A stretch of DNA of 64,000 nt, from the NCBI GenBank assembly GCA_009787625.1, contig WQSX01000007.1, positions 1 through 64,000 of the forward strand. The letters are read 5' to 3'. This document shows positions 47,190 to 57,109 of this stretch, piece by piece; the stretch's first letter is position 1; every line of letters starts with the position of its first letter. The notes below the pieces were generated by a model. It was given only the letters and a program-made list of their open reading frames with translations. It searched no databases and had not been told where the DNA came from. Made by a program: the position numbers and the translations under genes. The DNA is from Oscillospiraceae bacterium (GTDB taxonomy: Bacteria; Bacillota; Clostridia; Oscillospirales; Oscillospiraceae).

Positions 47190-48338
47190 TTATCTTGTGA
47201 TTTTCTTTACGATTGAATCTATATCAATAACCTCAATATCGTCGGGTACATTTTGCCCTGTGGTCACATAGGCAAGTGGTTTGCGGCTGTACCAACTGAT
47301 GTTCAAAAGTGCTCCCCTGTAGCGGGTTTCGTCGATCTTTGTCACCATGATTCTGTAGTCATTGACAAAATCATACGTGTCCACAATCTCTTTAACCGAG
47401 GCAAATCCTGTCGCGGCGGAAAGGCAGAGCAAAATGTCCTCGGGCCTCAAGACCCTGATTAATTCCAGCAAATCTTCCTTGTGCTGTTCGTCTCCCGGTC
47501 TTTTCCCTGCCGTATCTACGAATATTATGTCTCTGTCTGACATGCTTTTGAGGGTTTCTTCAAGTTCATCGGGGTAATATACAATCCCAATCGGCACACC
47601 TAAAATGTCGGCATATGTCTGAAGTTGCTCCTGCGCACCGATGCGGTATGTGTCGGTGTTGATAATTCCCACTTTTTTGCGCTGTTTTACAGCGAAATCT
47701 GCCGCGAGTTTAACTATGGAAGTTGTCTTACCTACACCTGTCGGCCCTACGACTAAAATCACTTTTTGCGTAAACTTTTTATGGAGAATCGGCTCAGATT
47801 TCCCCATATTTTCATGCATCAAATGCTCTAGGATTTCCCTTGCACTTGTACCCTGTTGTTCTCGAAGCATGTGCTCGGTTTCCTTAGCCAGTGAGTGCGC
47901 AAGTTCCTCACGCACCTGCTCCTCAAGCATCTTCGTGAGCAGTTCCTCCACTTCCTCTGTGTAGTCGTATGTCACATCGCGCTTTATGAAAGTGAATTTT
48001 TCCATAAAATCTGTGAGTGTTCGCTCAAATGAATCCATGCGTTTTTCTAATTGCTGAGTTCCGGCAATCGGGGTCGCCGCTTGCACGGGTTTGTCGTACC
48101 ACTTCGGTCCTGGTGTTGGTGTATAGTCCGTGCTCAGCTTGCTCTGCTTAACTGCTGAGGGTGCTTTTGCAGGGTCGTAGGCAAACTGCACTTCTATCAT
48201 GGGTTTGCCGAACATATTTTTAAGCCCCTTTTTACGGACTTTGGTGCTGCTAATCATAACCGCATCTGAGCCGAGTTCTCGGATTGCGGCATCCATAGCC
48301 TGTTTCATATCATTGGCACGATAGCGTTTCATTTGCAT
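47190..48338 (-). CDS. flhF: SRP-like GTPase FlhF
   Basis: MKRYRANDMKQAMDAAIRELGSDAVMISS; LVVGPTGVGKTTSIVKLAADFA; DTAGKRPGD. Confidence 0.93.
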   Translation of the reverse strand: MQMKRYRANDMKQAMDAAIRELGSDAVMISSTKVRKKGLKNMFGKPMIEVQFAYDPAKAPSAVKQSKLSTDYTPTPGPKWYDKPVQAATPIAGTQQLEKRMDSFERTLTDFMEKFTFIKRDVTYDYTEEVEELLTKMLEEQVREELAHSLAKETEHMLREQQGTSAREILEHLMHENMGKSEPILHKKFTQKVILVVGPTGVGKTTSIVKLAADFAVKQRKKVGIINTDTYRIGAQEQLQTYADILGVPIGIVYYPDELEETLKSMSDRDIIFVDTAGKRPGDEQHKEDLLELIRVLRPEDILLCLSAATGFASVKEIVDTYDFVNDYRIMVTKIDETRYRGALLNISWYSRKPLAYVTTGQNVPDDIEVIDIDSIVKKITR

Positions 48339-48373
48339 TGGTCAGACCTCGCCTTTTTGTTTGTAATTGAATT

Positions 48374-50422
48374 TTACAGCGTCACTGTACCCTCTGAAAG
48401 AACCTCTACGCCACTGTCGATTTCGTTGTATGACAGCACTGCAAGTTCGGGAGATATCTGCTCTGCTATTTTTCTAAACTGTCTGCGCACCAGAGGTGAT
48501 GTGAGGATTACAGGAGTTCTACCTTTGTTTTTCATGTTTTCAATTATTGCTCTGAGTTTATCGAATATCGAATGGACCTGCACAGGTTCAATGGCGAGAT
48601 ACGAGCCGTGTTCCGATTGTTTTGTACTCTCTATTATAAGCTGTTCGAGATTTGGGTCAAGTGTTATTACATATGCGACATCTTCCGGAATGAAACGCTT
48701 TGAAATCGAACGTTTGAGAGCCTGGCGTACATATTCTGTAAGCATGTCCGGGTCTCTTGTGAGAGTTCCGTAATCGCCGAGTGCTTCGATGATGGATGCC
48801 ATGTCGCGGATTGGGATATTTTCTGAGAGAAGATTTGCAAGAATTCTTTGAATCTCACCCAGTGAGAACAGCTTTGGAACAACTTCGTCAACGAGTGCGG
48901 GCTGAGTTTTCTTGAGGTTGTCGATGAGGGTTTGCACTTGCTGACGGTTGAGCAGTTCGTGTCCGTAGCGTTTGATGATTTCTGTGAGATGGGTGGCTAT
49001 TACGGATGGTGGGTCAACGGTTGAATAACCGAGCACTTCCGCCTCATCACGGTCGCTCTTTGGAATCCAAAGTGCAGGCAGTCCGAATGTCGGCTCAACT
49101 GTGGGGATGCCGTAGATTTCCTCTTCAACCTCGCCGGAACTGAGTGCAAGCAGGTGGTCTGCCATGACTTCACCTTTTGCTATTTCTACGCCCTTGATTT
49201 TAATCGAATACTCATTTGTGCCGAGCTGAATATTATCTCTGAGCCTGATAGCGGGAACTATAACACCCATGTCAATGGCGCATTGCCGCCTAATCATAAC
49301 TACTCGGTCGAGCAAGTCTCCGCCCTGTGAGACATCAACCATCGGCACGATTCCGTAACCAAATTCGAGTTCAATCGGGTCAACTTGAAGCAATGCCGTA
49401 ACACTCTCAGGCTTGCGCTTTTCTTCCGCCGCCTCTTCTTCTGCCGCTTCGAGTTGCTGATCCTCAGCGACTTCAGGCTCTTTTTGTCTGGTGGTCATTA
49501 TATAACCAATTATCATGAGAACCAACGCAACTGCCCACATAGGTATTGTCGGCAATCCCGGCATGAGGCTTACAAGAACAAGTAACGCACCACCCATAAT
49601 CAGTGCATAAGGCTGAGACAGGATTTGCTTTGACATTTCAGCACCGAATGTTCCCTCACCCGCCGTGCGTGTGATTATGATACCTGATGCTGTGGAAACA
49701 AGCAAGGCAGGAATTTGTGTGATTAGACCGTCACCTATTGTTGCGAGGGTGAAAATCTCCGCAACTTCTCCAATATCTGCGTCCATCGTGAGGATTCCCA
49801 TTACAATACCGCCGACAGCGTTTATGAATGTGATAAGAAGCCCGGCGATTGCGTCACCTTTGATAAACTTACTGGCACCGTCCATTGCTCCGTTGAAGTT
49901 CGCTTCGTCTTGAATTTTTTGACGGCGCTCACGGGCTGTGTTTTCGTCGATAAATCCGCTGTTGAGGTCGGCATCTATAGCCATTTGTTTACCGGGCATC
50001 GCATCGAGTGTAAATCTTGCGCTGACCTCTGCAACGCGCTCGGCACCTTTGGTGATAACCATGAACTGAACTATAAGAATGATTATGAATGCAATGATAC
50101 CAACGGCGAGATTACCGCCGACAACGACTTCGCCGAACGCTCTGATGACTTCCCCCGCGTCACCTTGGTTTCCAAGGATAAGACGCGTGGACGCAAGGTT
50201 AAGTCCAAGCCTGAATACTGTGATAAACAAAAGAACTGTCGGGAAAACCGAGAAGTCAACAGGGTCTTTTATGTAGAGCGAGAATAGAAGGATAATAATA
50301 CAAACCGCCATGTTGATAATGAGCAAAAAGTCCATCAGCATAGTATTTGGCGGGAATATTATGATGACAAGAATAGCAAGCAATATCAAAGCTATTGCAA
50401 CGTCAGATATTTTAAACTTCAA
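48374..50422 (-). CDS. flhA: Flagellar biosynthesis protein FlhA
   Basis: FPTVLLFITVFRLGLNLASTRLIL; RFTLDAMPGKQMAIDADLNSG. Confidence 0.96.
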   Translation of the reverse strand: MKFKISDVAIALILLAILVIIIFPPNTMLMDFLLIINMAVCIIILLFSLYIKDPVDFSVFPTVLLFITVFRLGLNLASTRLILGNQGDAGEVIRAFGEVVVGGNLAVGIIAFIIILIVQFMVITKGAERVAEVSARFTLDAMPGKQMAIDADLNSGFIDENTARERRQKIQDEANFNGAMDGASKFIKGDAIAGLLITFINAVGGIVMGILTMDADIGEVAEIFTLATIGDGLITQIPALLVSTASGIIITRTAGEGTFGAEMSKQILSQPYALIMGGALLVLVSLMPGLPTIPMWAVALVLMIIGYIMTTRQKEPEVAEDQQLEAAEEEAAEEKRKPESVTALLQVDPIELEFGYGIVPMVDVSQGGDLLDRVVMIRRQCAIDMGVIVPAIRLRDNIQLGTNEYSIKIKGVEIAKGEVMADHLLALSSGEVEEEIYGIPTVEPTFGLPALWIPKSDRDEAEVLGYSTVDPPSVIATHLTEIIKRYGHELLNRQQVQTLIDNLKKTQPALVDEVVPKLFSLGEIQRILANLLSENIPIRDMASIIEALGDYGTLTRDPDMLTEYVRQALKRSISKRFIPEDVAYVITLDPNLEQLIIESTKQSEHGSYLAIEPVQVHSIFDKLRAIIENMKNKGRTPVILTSPLVRRQFRKIAEQISPELAVLSYNEIDSGVEVLSEGTVTL

Positions 50423-50462
50423 AGCGGTTCACCTCCTTCAGCAATAATTTTCCATTTTCAAT

Positions 50463-51542
50463 TTAACGAAGTTTCCCCTTCTGACGATACACAAACACCA
50501 AAATATCTGCTACTGCTTGGTATAGGTCGCTCGGTATTTCGTCGTCCACGTCGCAGGCCTTAAACAACGCCTGTGCCAGTGGCGGGTTTTCTACTATATG
50601 CACGTCGTGCTCCATTGCAGTTTCTCTGATTTTTCGTGCGATGTAGTCTTGACCTTTTGCAAGAACTTTTGGCGCACCGAACTTTTTATCGTCATATCCG
50701 AGTGCCACTGCAAAGTGGGTCGGGTTTGTAATAACAACATCTGCTTCCGGAACTTGGCTCATCATGCGCATTGCGCTCATTTGCATTTGCTTTTGCCTGA
50801 TTTTTCCCTTAATCTTAGGATCACCCTCGGTGTTTTTATGTTCGTCTTTGACTTCCTGCTTTGTCATTTTTAGGTCTTTTTCGTACTTCCACCACTGGTA
50901 CAGAAAGTCTGCGGCTGAGATAAATACCATTGCTATACACATTCTGAGTGCCATCATAAAGGCGTCTTGCAGTATATTTATAAACGATGCCTCAACATCA
51001 AGTCCTATGTATGCTGCAAATGAATCGAGCATTGCCATGTAGTCATTATATGCCACTAAGCCGACAATTATGATTTTTGCAAGATTTTTGGCGAGTTCTA
51101 TGAGTTTTTTCGGAGATATCATCTCCTTAAAACCGCTGATGGGGTTTAGTTTGTCAAATTTCGGCATTAAGGGTTTTGTTGTGAACAGAGTTCCTACTTG
51201 TATTAAATTTATTGTTACACCTGCAACCATCGCTACAGCCAAGAGCGGGAATACCGCTCCGAACAGGGCGAGCATCATACGGACTATAACTGAAATCGCC
51301 TCATATACAGTGAGTGTAGCATCTGTTCCCACAAAGTTTTGCGGACTCAGAAACTCAGTATATGCAGACTGCATCTGTTCAACCCACCACCCGGTCAGAA
51401 TGAATAACAATCCGAACATTATTATTGTGCAAAAAGTGGTGTTGACCTCAGTGCTACGGCGCACCTGACCTTTCATCCGCGCATCTCTGCGCTTCTTCCC
51501 GGTCGCCTTTTCAGTCTTTTCTCCACCGCCACCTTGGCCCAT
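50463..51542 (-). CDS. flhB: Flagellar biosynthesis protein FlhB
   Basis: EKTEKATGKKRRDARMKGQVRRSTEV; NPTH autocleavage motif VVITNPTHFAVAL. Confidence 0.95.
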   Translation of the reverse strand: MGQGGGGEKTEKATGKKRRDARMKGQVRRSTEVNTTFCTIIMFGLLFILTGWWVEQMQSAYTEFLSPQNFVGTDATLTVYEAISVIVRMMLALFGAVFPLLAVAMVAGVTINLIQVGTLFTTKPLMPKFDKLNPISGFKEMISPKKLIELAKNLAKIIIVGLVAYNDYMAMLDSFAAYIGLDVEASFINILQDAFMMALRMCIAMVFISAADFLYQWWKYEKDLKMTKQEVKDEHKNTEGDPKIKGKIRQKQMQMSAMRMMSQVPEADVVITNPTHFAVALGYDDKKFGAPKVLAKGQDYIARKIRETAMEHDVHIVENPPLAQALFKACDVDDEIPSDLYQAVADILVFVYRQKGKLR

Positions 51543-51567
51543 CTACCTCACCACCTTATTGTTTCCC

Positions 51568-51594
51568 GTCATTGCGGGTCTAACCCGCAATCTC
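51568..51594. repeat. GTCATT-type palindromic repeat
   Basis: gtcattgcgggtctaacccgcaatctc. Confidence 0.6.
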
Positions 51595-51631
51595 ACGAAT
51601 CATACGCACTAATCTCAGAATAGCAAATTCC

Positions 51632-52432
51632 CTATGGGGAGTATTCGGGATTTGCGAAGGCTCCGAACATCAGTTCTATGCCATTCCATAACTCCGTGAA
51701 TACTCTGTTAGTAAATCCGGCAAACACCGGCAACGTAACAGAGAAAACAAATAATCCAACGATGATTTTTAGCGGCATACCAACAACAAACATGTGCAGT
51801 TGCGGTACAGCTCTCATCATCATGCCGAAACCAATTTCGAGAGTTAGCCCCGAGGCTAAAATCGGAAGTGCCATCATAACTCCCAGTACAAACGAACGCG
51901 TAAACACTTCAAGTGCCGTCATTCCTACTGCTCCTGATATTACAAGTGTGCCAATCGGCATACGTTCAACGGTGAGATATACTATTTCAATGAGCCTCAG
52001 ATGTCCGTCAACCAGGAAAAACAATATGAGCGTCATTATGTTGAGGACGTTACCCATCATTGGGACCTGTGTTTGGTTTTGCGCATCAAACACGTTGACG
52101 ATACCAAAACCTATTTGCATATCTATGAGCTGCCCTGCCGTGAACGCAGTCACAGAGAAGAATATGTTTGTAGTAAAGGCGAGTGCGACTCCGAGTAAAA
52201 GCTCACCTGCGCAAAGCAAAAGGAATCCAACCAACGTGGTGTAGTGTAAATCAACTTCCTGCGGAAAAGTTATAAAAAACAGAAATCCTAACGACAGGCA
52301 TAGCCCGATTTTTGCAATTTGCGGTACGTTTACCCTACCGAAAATAGGTGAACTTATCACAAGACCGCTCACTCTGAACATTATGAGTATAAAATAGTCT
52401 GCATGTGCTAATATCAGATTTGCTGCAGGCAT
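51632..52432 (-). CDS. fliR: Flagellar biosynthesis protein FliR
   Basis: FRVSGLVISSPIFGRVNVPQIAKIGL; multi-TM; order fliP-fliQ-fliR. Confidence 0.93.
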   Translation of the reverse strand: MPAANLILAHADYFILIMFRVSGLVISSPIFGRVNVPQIAKIGLCLSLGFLFFITFPQEVDLHYTTLVGFLLLCAGELLLGVALAFTTNIFFSVTAFTAGQLIDMQIGFGIVNVFDAQNQTQVPMMGNVLNIMTLILFFLVDGHLRLIEIVYLTVERMPIGTLVISGAVGMTALEVFTRSFVLGVMMALPILASGLTLEIGFGMMMRAVPQLHMFVVGMPLKIIVGLFVFSVTLPVFAGFTNRVFTELWNGIELMFGAFANPEYSP

Positions 52433-52496
52433 ACTTTTGCTCCTGTCGTTGGTTGTTATCGGGCGTAGACTTGCCGGACTTTGAAAGTGTCGTCCG

Positions 52497-52772
52497 CTAC
52501 GAGATTGTCATGGTGTTTATGGAGTCAAACAGTCTCACGACAAAGCCCCCCACTGTGCTGAATATAAAACTGCCGAAAATAATGAGTGCCAGCATGACCA
52601 GAACTATCTTAGGTACAAATGCGAGAGTCTGTTCGTTGATTTGGGTTGTAGCCTGAAATATAGATACAATCAGACCAACAACCATTGCCACTATAAGCAT
52701 CGGTGCCGCACTAACTACGACCGTTGTAACAGCTTGGGTTATAATGTTTATTACATCACCTGATTCAATCAT
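52497..52772 (-). CDS. fliQ: Flagellar biosynthesis protein FliQ
   Basis: APMLIVAMVVGLIVSIFQATTQINEQTLAFVPKIV. Confidence 0.94.
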   Translation of the reverse strand: MIESGDVINIITQAVTTVVVSAAPMLIVAMVVGLIVSIFQATTQINEQTLAFVPKIVLVMLALIIFGSFIFSTVGGFVVRLFDSINTMTIS

Positions 52773-52894
52773 GGCTGTTCTCCTTTAGCTCCATCCCTCT
52801 TTAGTAAAGAGGGTGGCCCCACAGGGCCGGGTGTTTTGCTACTTAAGTTTTCGCAATCGCTGTATTCTCGGTCGGTACGGGGGTGTCAGCCCCG

Positions 52895-53590
52895 TCAACC
52901 AAATGTTCCTATTAGTGAGCCTATAATTAGTTGCCAACCGTCTACCATTACAAATAGCAAAACTTTAAATGGAAGCGAAATCATAGCGGGCGGAAGCATC
53001 ATCATACCGAGTGCCATCAACGTACTTGCTACAATCATGTCAATTACAATAAATGGGAGATATATGAAAAATCCTATGAACATTGCGTGCTTTACTTCAC
53101 TTGTGATAAAAGCGGGAATCAATATGGAGTTCGGTATATCATATACATCGTCAAAATCCTCACCTGAAAGTCCTATGAAAAATTCCAAGTCTGAGTCAAA
53201 CACTTGTGAGAGCATAAATTCACGCATGGGTTCCATAGCAGCTTCCATGAACTCCTCTTGGGTCATTTCTCCTGCAGTGAAAGGTACGTAAGATTCCTCA
53301 TAAACTCTTGCAAATATGGGTTGCATTACAAAAAATGTGAGAAATAACCCTAGGCCTATAAGAACTTGGTTTGGAGGGGTTTGTTGCATACCGAGGGCTT
53401 GGCGGATAAACGATAAAACTATAATGATCCTAGTGAATCCCGTGAGCATCATCAGGATTGACGGCAAAAGCGTGAGTATCGTGAGAAGTATGACAATGTC
53501 TATCGCTTGCGCACCTTCGCCGAAAAGCGTGTTAACTATTTCATTTAACGTGCCTACGTCGGTTTGGTCAATATCTATAGGCATCAGCAT
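52895..53590 (-). CDS. fliP: Flagellar biosynthesis protein FliP
   Basis: ILTLLPSILMMLTGFTRIIIVLSFIRQALGMQQTPPNQVLIGLGLFLTFFVM. Confidence 0.95.
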   Translation of the reverse strand: MLMPIDIDQTDVGTLNEIVNTLFGEGAQAIDIVILLTILTLLPSILMMLTGFTRIIIVLSFIRQALGMQQTPPNQVLIGLGLFLTFFVMQPIFARVYEESYVPFTAGEMTQEEFMEAAMEPMREFMLSQVFDSDLEFFIGLSGEDFDDVYDIPNSILIPAFITSEVKHAMFIGFFIYLPFIVIDMIVASTLMALGMMMLPPAMISLPFKVLLFVMVDGWQLIIGSLIGTFG

Positions 53591-54138
53591 TCCTCCCGAT
53601 CTTCCGAAGCTGTGTCCGGAGCATTGTCAGTGCCGGGAGTATCAGTATCTGTGCAGGTGGCTTCGTCTTTTTCCGTCGCCTCACGAAACCTGTCTGAAAA
53701 GTTGTTATCTGCGGTTTCAGTATCCGTGGTGTTTTGCTCGGTCGGCAAGTCCCTGCCTGACCTTGAGGCTATAAATGCCACTAGACTTTTTGTCAGTTTG
53801 TTTCCATATCGTCCCACGGGAGTATTTCCCCATGGAGTCATTGGCACTCCACCGCTATCTTTAATAAGCTCGTGAAAATCCGCTGCATCGAGCGAGTCGA
53901 GCAACGTCATTGAGTTTCCTGTAACGCCCACAACATAAACCTTTCCTGCTATTTCCACAACACAAAAACTTGCGTTTCTGCTTATTGCAAAACGGTCATG
54001 CAGGCTTATATTTCGGTTACGCATAGTGCCTATCTTCTGCCCGGAGGCTTTTGTGCCTATAAAATAGGTCACATAATAAGCACCAAAAAGGATAACAATT
54101 GTTCCGATAATAAATACTACAACTTGTCCGGGTTCCAT
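53584..54138 (-). CDS. fliO: Flagellar biosynthetic protein FliO/FliZ
   Basis: Single TM then NRNISLHDRFAISRNASFCVVEIAGKVYVVGVTGNSMTLLDSLD; upstream of fliP. Confidence 0.85.
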   Translation of the reverse strand: MEPGQVVVFIIGTIVILFGAYYVTYFIGTKASGQKIGTMRNRNISLHDRFAISRNASFCVVEIAGKVYVVGVTGNSMTLLDSLDAADFHELIKDSGGVPMTPWGNTPVGRYGNKLTKSLVAFIASRSGRDLPTEQNTTDTETADNNFSDRFREATEKDEATCTDTDTPGTDNAPDTASEDREEC

Positions 54139-54192
54139 AACTTCTCTACCCTCATGATGTCCCCTTCGCTGGCGGCTGTGGGACGGTGTATT

Positions 54193-54528
54193 TTACATTT
54201 GCATTCTCATTATTTCTGTGTAGGCATCTATGAGTTTGTTTCTGATTTGCAATGCGAACTGTAGTGCGAGCTCCGCTTTTTGAGCGTCTATCAAAAGCCC
54301 TGAGAGGTCGTCTGTCTGGTCTGTGAGCAGTTCTAACATGGATGTTCTGTCGGCATGATTTGTTGCATTTACGTTATCAAACGCCGCCGAGAGTATGTTT
54401 GCAAAACCTCCGGTGAAATCACCCACCGCACCTGTGGTTGTGCCTTGCCTCAACCTTGTGGGCGCAGCTGATATAGCAGTTGGGTTCAGGAGATGTGTGA
54501 GGTTGGCTGAAAGTGGATTAGGATTCAT
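54193..54528 (-). CDS. fliE: Flagellar hook-basal body protein FliE
   Basis: FANILSAAFDNVNATNHADRTSMLELLTDQTDDLSGLLIDAQKAELALQFALQIRNKLIDAYTEIMRMQM. Confidence 0.92.
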   Translation of the reverse strand: MNPNPLSANLTHLLNPTAISAAPTRLRQGTTTGAVGDFTGGFANILSAAFDNVNATNHADRTSMLELLTDQTDDLSGLLIDAQKAELALQFALQIRNKLIDAYTEIMRMQM

Positions 54529-54556
54529 AAAAATGACCATTCCTTTCGAAAATCCG

Positions 54557-54991
54557 TTAGCGTCCTATTTCTAAGGTGCGTGTCGCCATGTCTTTGAATA
54601 TGTTCAGAGCGTTTATGTTTGCCTCGTATGCACGAAACGCCGACATCATGTCTACCATCTCTTGAACGACTTCAACATTAGGCATTGCTACCATACCGTT
54701 TTCGTCTGCATCGGGGTGGGTGGGATTGAAGTCGTATGTGAAATCAGACATGTCCGTACCTATGTGGACAACCCGCACACCGCCCGGGGCTTGTCTCGCA
54801 CGGTTAAAAAACGAGGCAAACTCTCTGTCTGTGGCTCTCTCTTGGAAAACTACGAACCGCCTGCGATAAGGCTCTCCGGTCTCTGTTCTTGTTGTGCTGC
54901 TATTGGCAATATTCTCAGCAATGACATCCATGCGGAGCCTTGTAGCCGTAAGCGCAGATGCGCTGATATTCATTGAACTTAAAAATGACAT
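54557..54991 (-). CDS. flgC: Flagellar basal-body rod protein FlgC
   Basis: MNISASALTATRLRMDVIAENIANSSTTRTETGEPYRRR. Confidence 0.94.
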   Translation of the reverse strand: MSFLSSMNISASALTATRLRMDVIAENIANSSTTRTETGEPYRRRFVVFQERATDREFASFFNRARQAPGGVRVVHIGTDMSDFTYDFNPTHPDADENGMVAMPNVEVVQEMVDMMSAFRAYEANINALNIFKDMATRTLEIGR

Positions 54992-55017
54992 TTTAATCTA
55001 TACCTTTCTATTAAACC

Positions 55018-55142
55018 TAACTTTTAAAAGAGTGCGTGCAGTGCGAGGCGGCAAGTGCCGCAAATGAGGGAGCGTACTTTTGTACGTGACCGATTTTGCA
55101 AACGCAGCCAACGAAGAAATGTGCGTGCTATTTTAAAAGTTA
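55018..55142. repeat. ~125-bp repeat-like element between flgB and flgC
   Basis: 12-bp terminal inverted repeats taacttttaaaa ... ttttaaaagtta. Confidence 0.65.
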
Positions 55143-55553
55143 GCGGCCCTCCGCTATGGCTGTTCTCAGTCTGCGAATCTCACCGTTTAGCTTTTCTGTG
55201 ACTGTGTTGTAAAACAGACTGTTCTGGGCAAGTGCGACATTTTCGGATTCGATGTCTACATTGTTGCCGTCCAGACGCATTGAAAGCGCTCGGGACTGGT
55301 AGATGTGGGGCTGGACTGACATGATATCACCTCTGCCCCTGAAATCTCTGTGCCCTGGATGGGTCATTGAGTTTCTAAAGCCGGTAGTGTCGCGTATGGT
55401 TCTTGCTAAAATTGACTCAAACTCTAACCTTGAGGCTTTGAATCCCGGCGTTTCGATGTTTGCTATATTATTTCTGATGACTGCATTGCGGTGCCAAGAT
55501 GCGGAAAGGCTTCTTTGCATAACGTCCATGGACCTGAACATTCTATCCCACAT
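55140..55553 (-). CDS. flgB: Flagellar basal-body rod protein FlgB
   Basis: SASWHRNAVIRNNIANIETPGFKASRLEFESILA. Confidence 0.93.
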   Translation of the reverse strand: MWDRMFRSMDVMQRSLSASWHRNAVIRNNIANIETPGFKASRLEFESILARTIRDTTGFRNSMTHPGHRDFRGRGDIMSVQPHIYQSRALSMRLDGNNVDIESENVALAQNSLFYNTVTEKLNGEIRRLRTAIAEGR

Positions 55554-55719
55554 AGTGATTCCTCCTTTAAAACAAAGCAGCCACAGTACTGATTTTCTGC
55601 ATTCAGAAAATTATACCATGGCGGCTGTAGTTTGTCTATCTTTTTCTTGTAAAATAACGCAACATATAGCGTTTTTATGAGATATCTTAGTTTTTATCTA
55701 CCCTATATCGTGTTTGTCG

Positions 55720-56532
55720 TCATTTCATTTTCCTGTAAATTGACGGTGATACTTGTTGGAATTCTCCTTGGATTCCGCTGAGTGTTTCGCTCAATCCTAT
55801 GAACAAGTAACCGCCGACTTCAAGTGCATCGTAATACCTTTTTGCGAGAGCTTGTTTTGTCGGTGAATCAAAATATATCATGACGTTTCGGCAAAATATG
55901 ATGTGAAATTTCTTTCTGAATCTGCTAAAACTGCCCATAAGATTAAATTGCCCGAACTGCACACCTTTAGCCAATGTATCTTTAACCTTGTATTTATCTT
56001 CACTGAGCTTTGTGAAATATTTATCTCTCCATGCGGGCGAAAGTTTTTCAAAGTGTTCTAAGGGGTACACACCTTCTCTTGCCATTTCCAGAACCCTGAC
56101 CGAAATGTCTGTTGCGAGGACTGTGGCCTCCCATTCCCTGATCTTCGGACCAAACCACTCATTGAGAACCATGGCTGTTGTGTATGCCTCTTCTCCCGAG
56201 GCACAACCTGCGCTCCAAATGCGGAGATCTTTTTGGCGGAGAGATTGAGTCCAGTATGGCAACGCCACATCTTGCATGAACTTATAGTGGGTTTCTTCTC
56301 GCATGAAGTATGTATAGTTTGTGGTAAGTTTTGTCATCAAGGCGTTAATCTTACCACCGCTTTTATCGCTGAATACGTCGTCTAAATAGTCAGTGAAGCC
56401 TTCAAACCCCTCTTGGATTATGTAGTTTGACAGGCGCCCTTCAATCAAAGTTTTCTTTTTTTCAAGGTTGACTCCAAAATTCGACTTTACGTAGGTGTAT
56501 AACCGAACAAAATCCTTTTCTGTAATTGTCAT
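55720..56532 (-). CDS. cheR: Chemotaxis methyltransferase CheR
   Basis: TNYTYFMREETHYKFM; IWSAGCASGEEAYTTAM; FHIIFCRNVMIYFDSPTKQAL. Confidence 0.94.
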   Translation of the reverse strand: MTITEKDFVRLYTYVKSNFGVNLEKKKTLIEGRLSNYIIQEGFEGFTDYLDDVFSDKSGGKINALMTKLTTNYTYFMREETHYKFMQDVALPYWTQSLRQKDLRIWSAGCASGEEAYTTAMVLNEWFGPKIREWEATVLATDISVRVLEMAREGVYPLEHFEKLSPAWRDKYFTKLSEDKYKVKDTLAKGVQFGQFNLMGSFSRFRKKFHIIFCRNVMIYFDSPTKQALAKRYYDALEVGGYLFIGLSETLSGIQGEFQQVSPSIYRKMK

Positions 56533-56608
56533 CGTTAACACGTCCTTTTCGTTGCGAACCCGCATAAAATATCAGTAAGGTGCAACCTGAAGTTCTATAA
56601 TGCCGGGG

Positions 56609-57094
56609 TTATTCAACTCCCATTTCAAATACTCTATAGACATCAATAAGTTGCATAACTTCTCCGGCTGATAAACCAACGGCTTTTATGAAGTGGTTTT
56701 TAACTGAGTTGCCTGTTGTTTGTGGTGGGTCTTGAATGTTATCGTCTTCTATGTCTGTAACGTCACGCACACCGTCTACGAGAATTCCAACACTCATTTC
56801 GTCCATACTCAAAACAATGATACAGGTCTGCTCTGTGTATTCAATCTCTTCCCCGCCGAACCTCATACCCATATCTATAACCGGCACAACTGTTCCGCGG
56901 AGATTGATAATACCTTTTACGTATGAGTGTGTGTGCGGCACTAAGGTAATATCTTGTACGCTGATAATTTCAACAACATAGCTAATTTCAATGCCGTATC
57001 CAACATCATCTACAAGAAAAGTCAGATACTTCCCGTGCATTACGTCCTCAGTAGTTAAGCTTACATCAATAATATCGTGCATTGTTTGTGTCAC
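56609..57094 (-). CDS. cheW: Chemotaxis protein CheW
   Basis: KYLTFLVDDVGYGIEISYVVEII; GIINLRGTVVPVIDMGMRFG. Confidence 0.93.
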   Translation of the reverse strand: MTQTMHDIIDVSLTTEDVMHGKYLTFLVDDVGYGIEISYVVEIISVQDITLVPHTHSYVKGIINLRGTVVPVIDMGMRFGGEEIEYTEQTCIIVLSMDEMSVGILVDGVRDVTDIEDDNIQDPPQTTGNSVKNHFIKAVGLSAGEVMQLIDVYRVFEMGVE

Positions 57095-57109
57095 CTTCCT
57101 ATACTTAAT

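Noticed and set aside
52788-52835. ccctctttagtaaagagggtggccccacagggcc palindromes between fliQ and fliP
   Set aside because: Probably another common dispersed palindrome, but only one copy in this window so no support for a family here.
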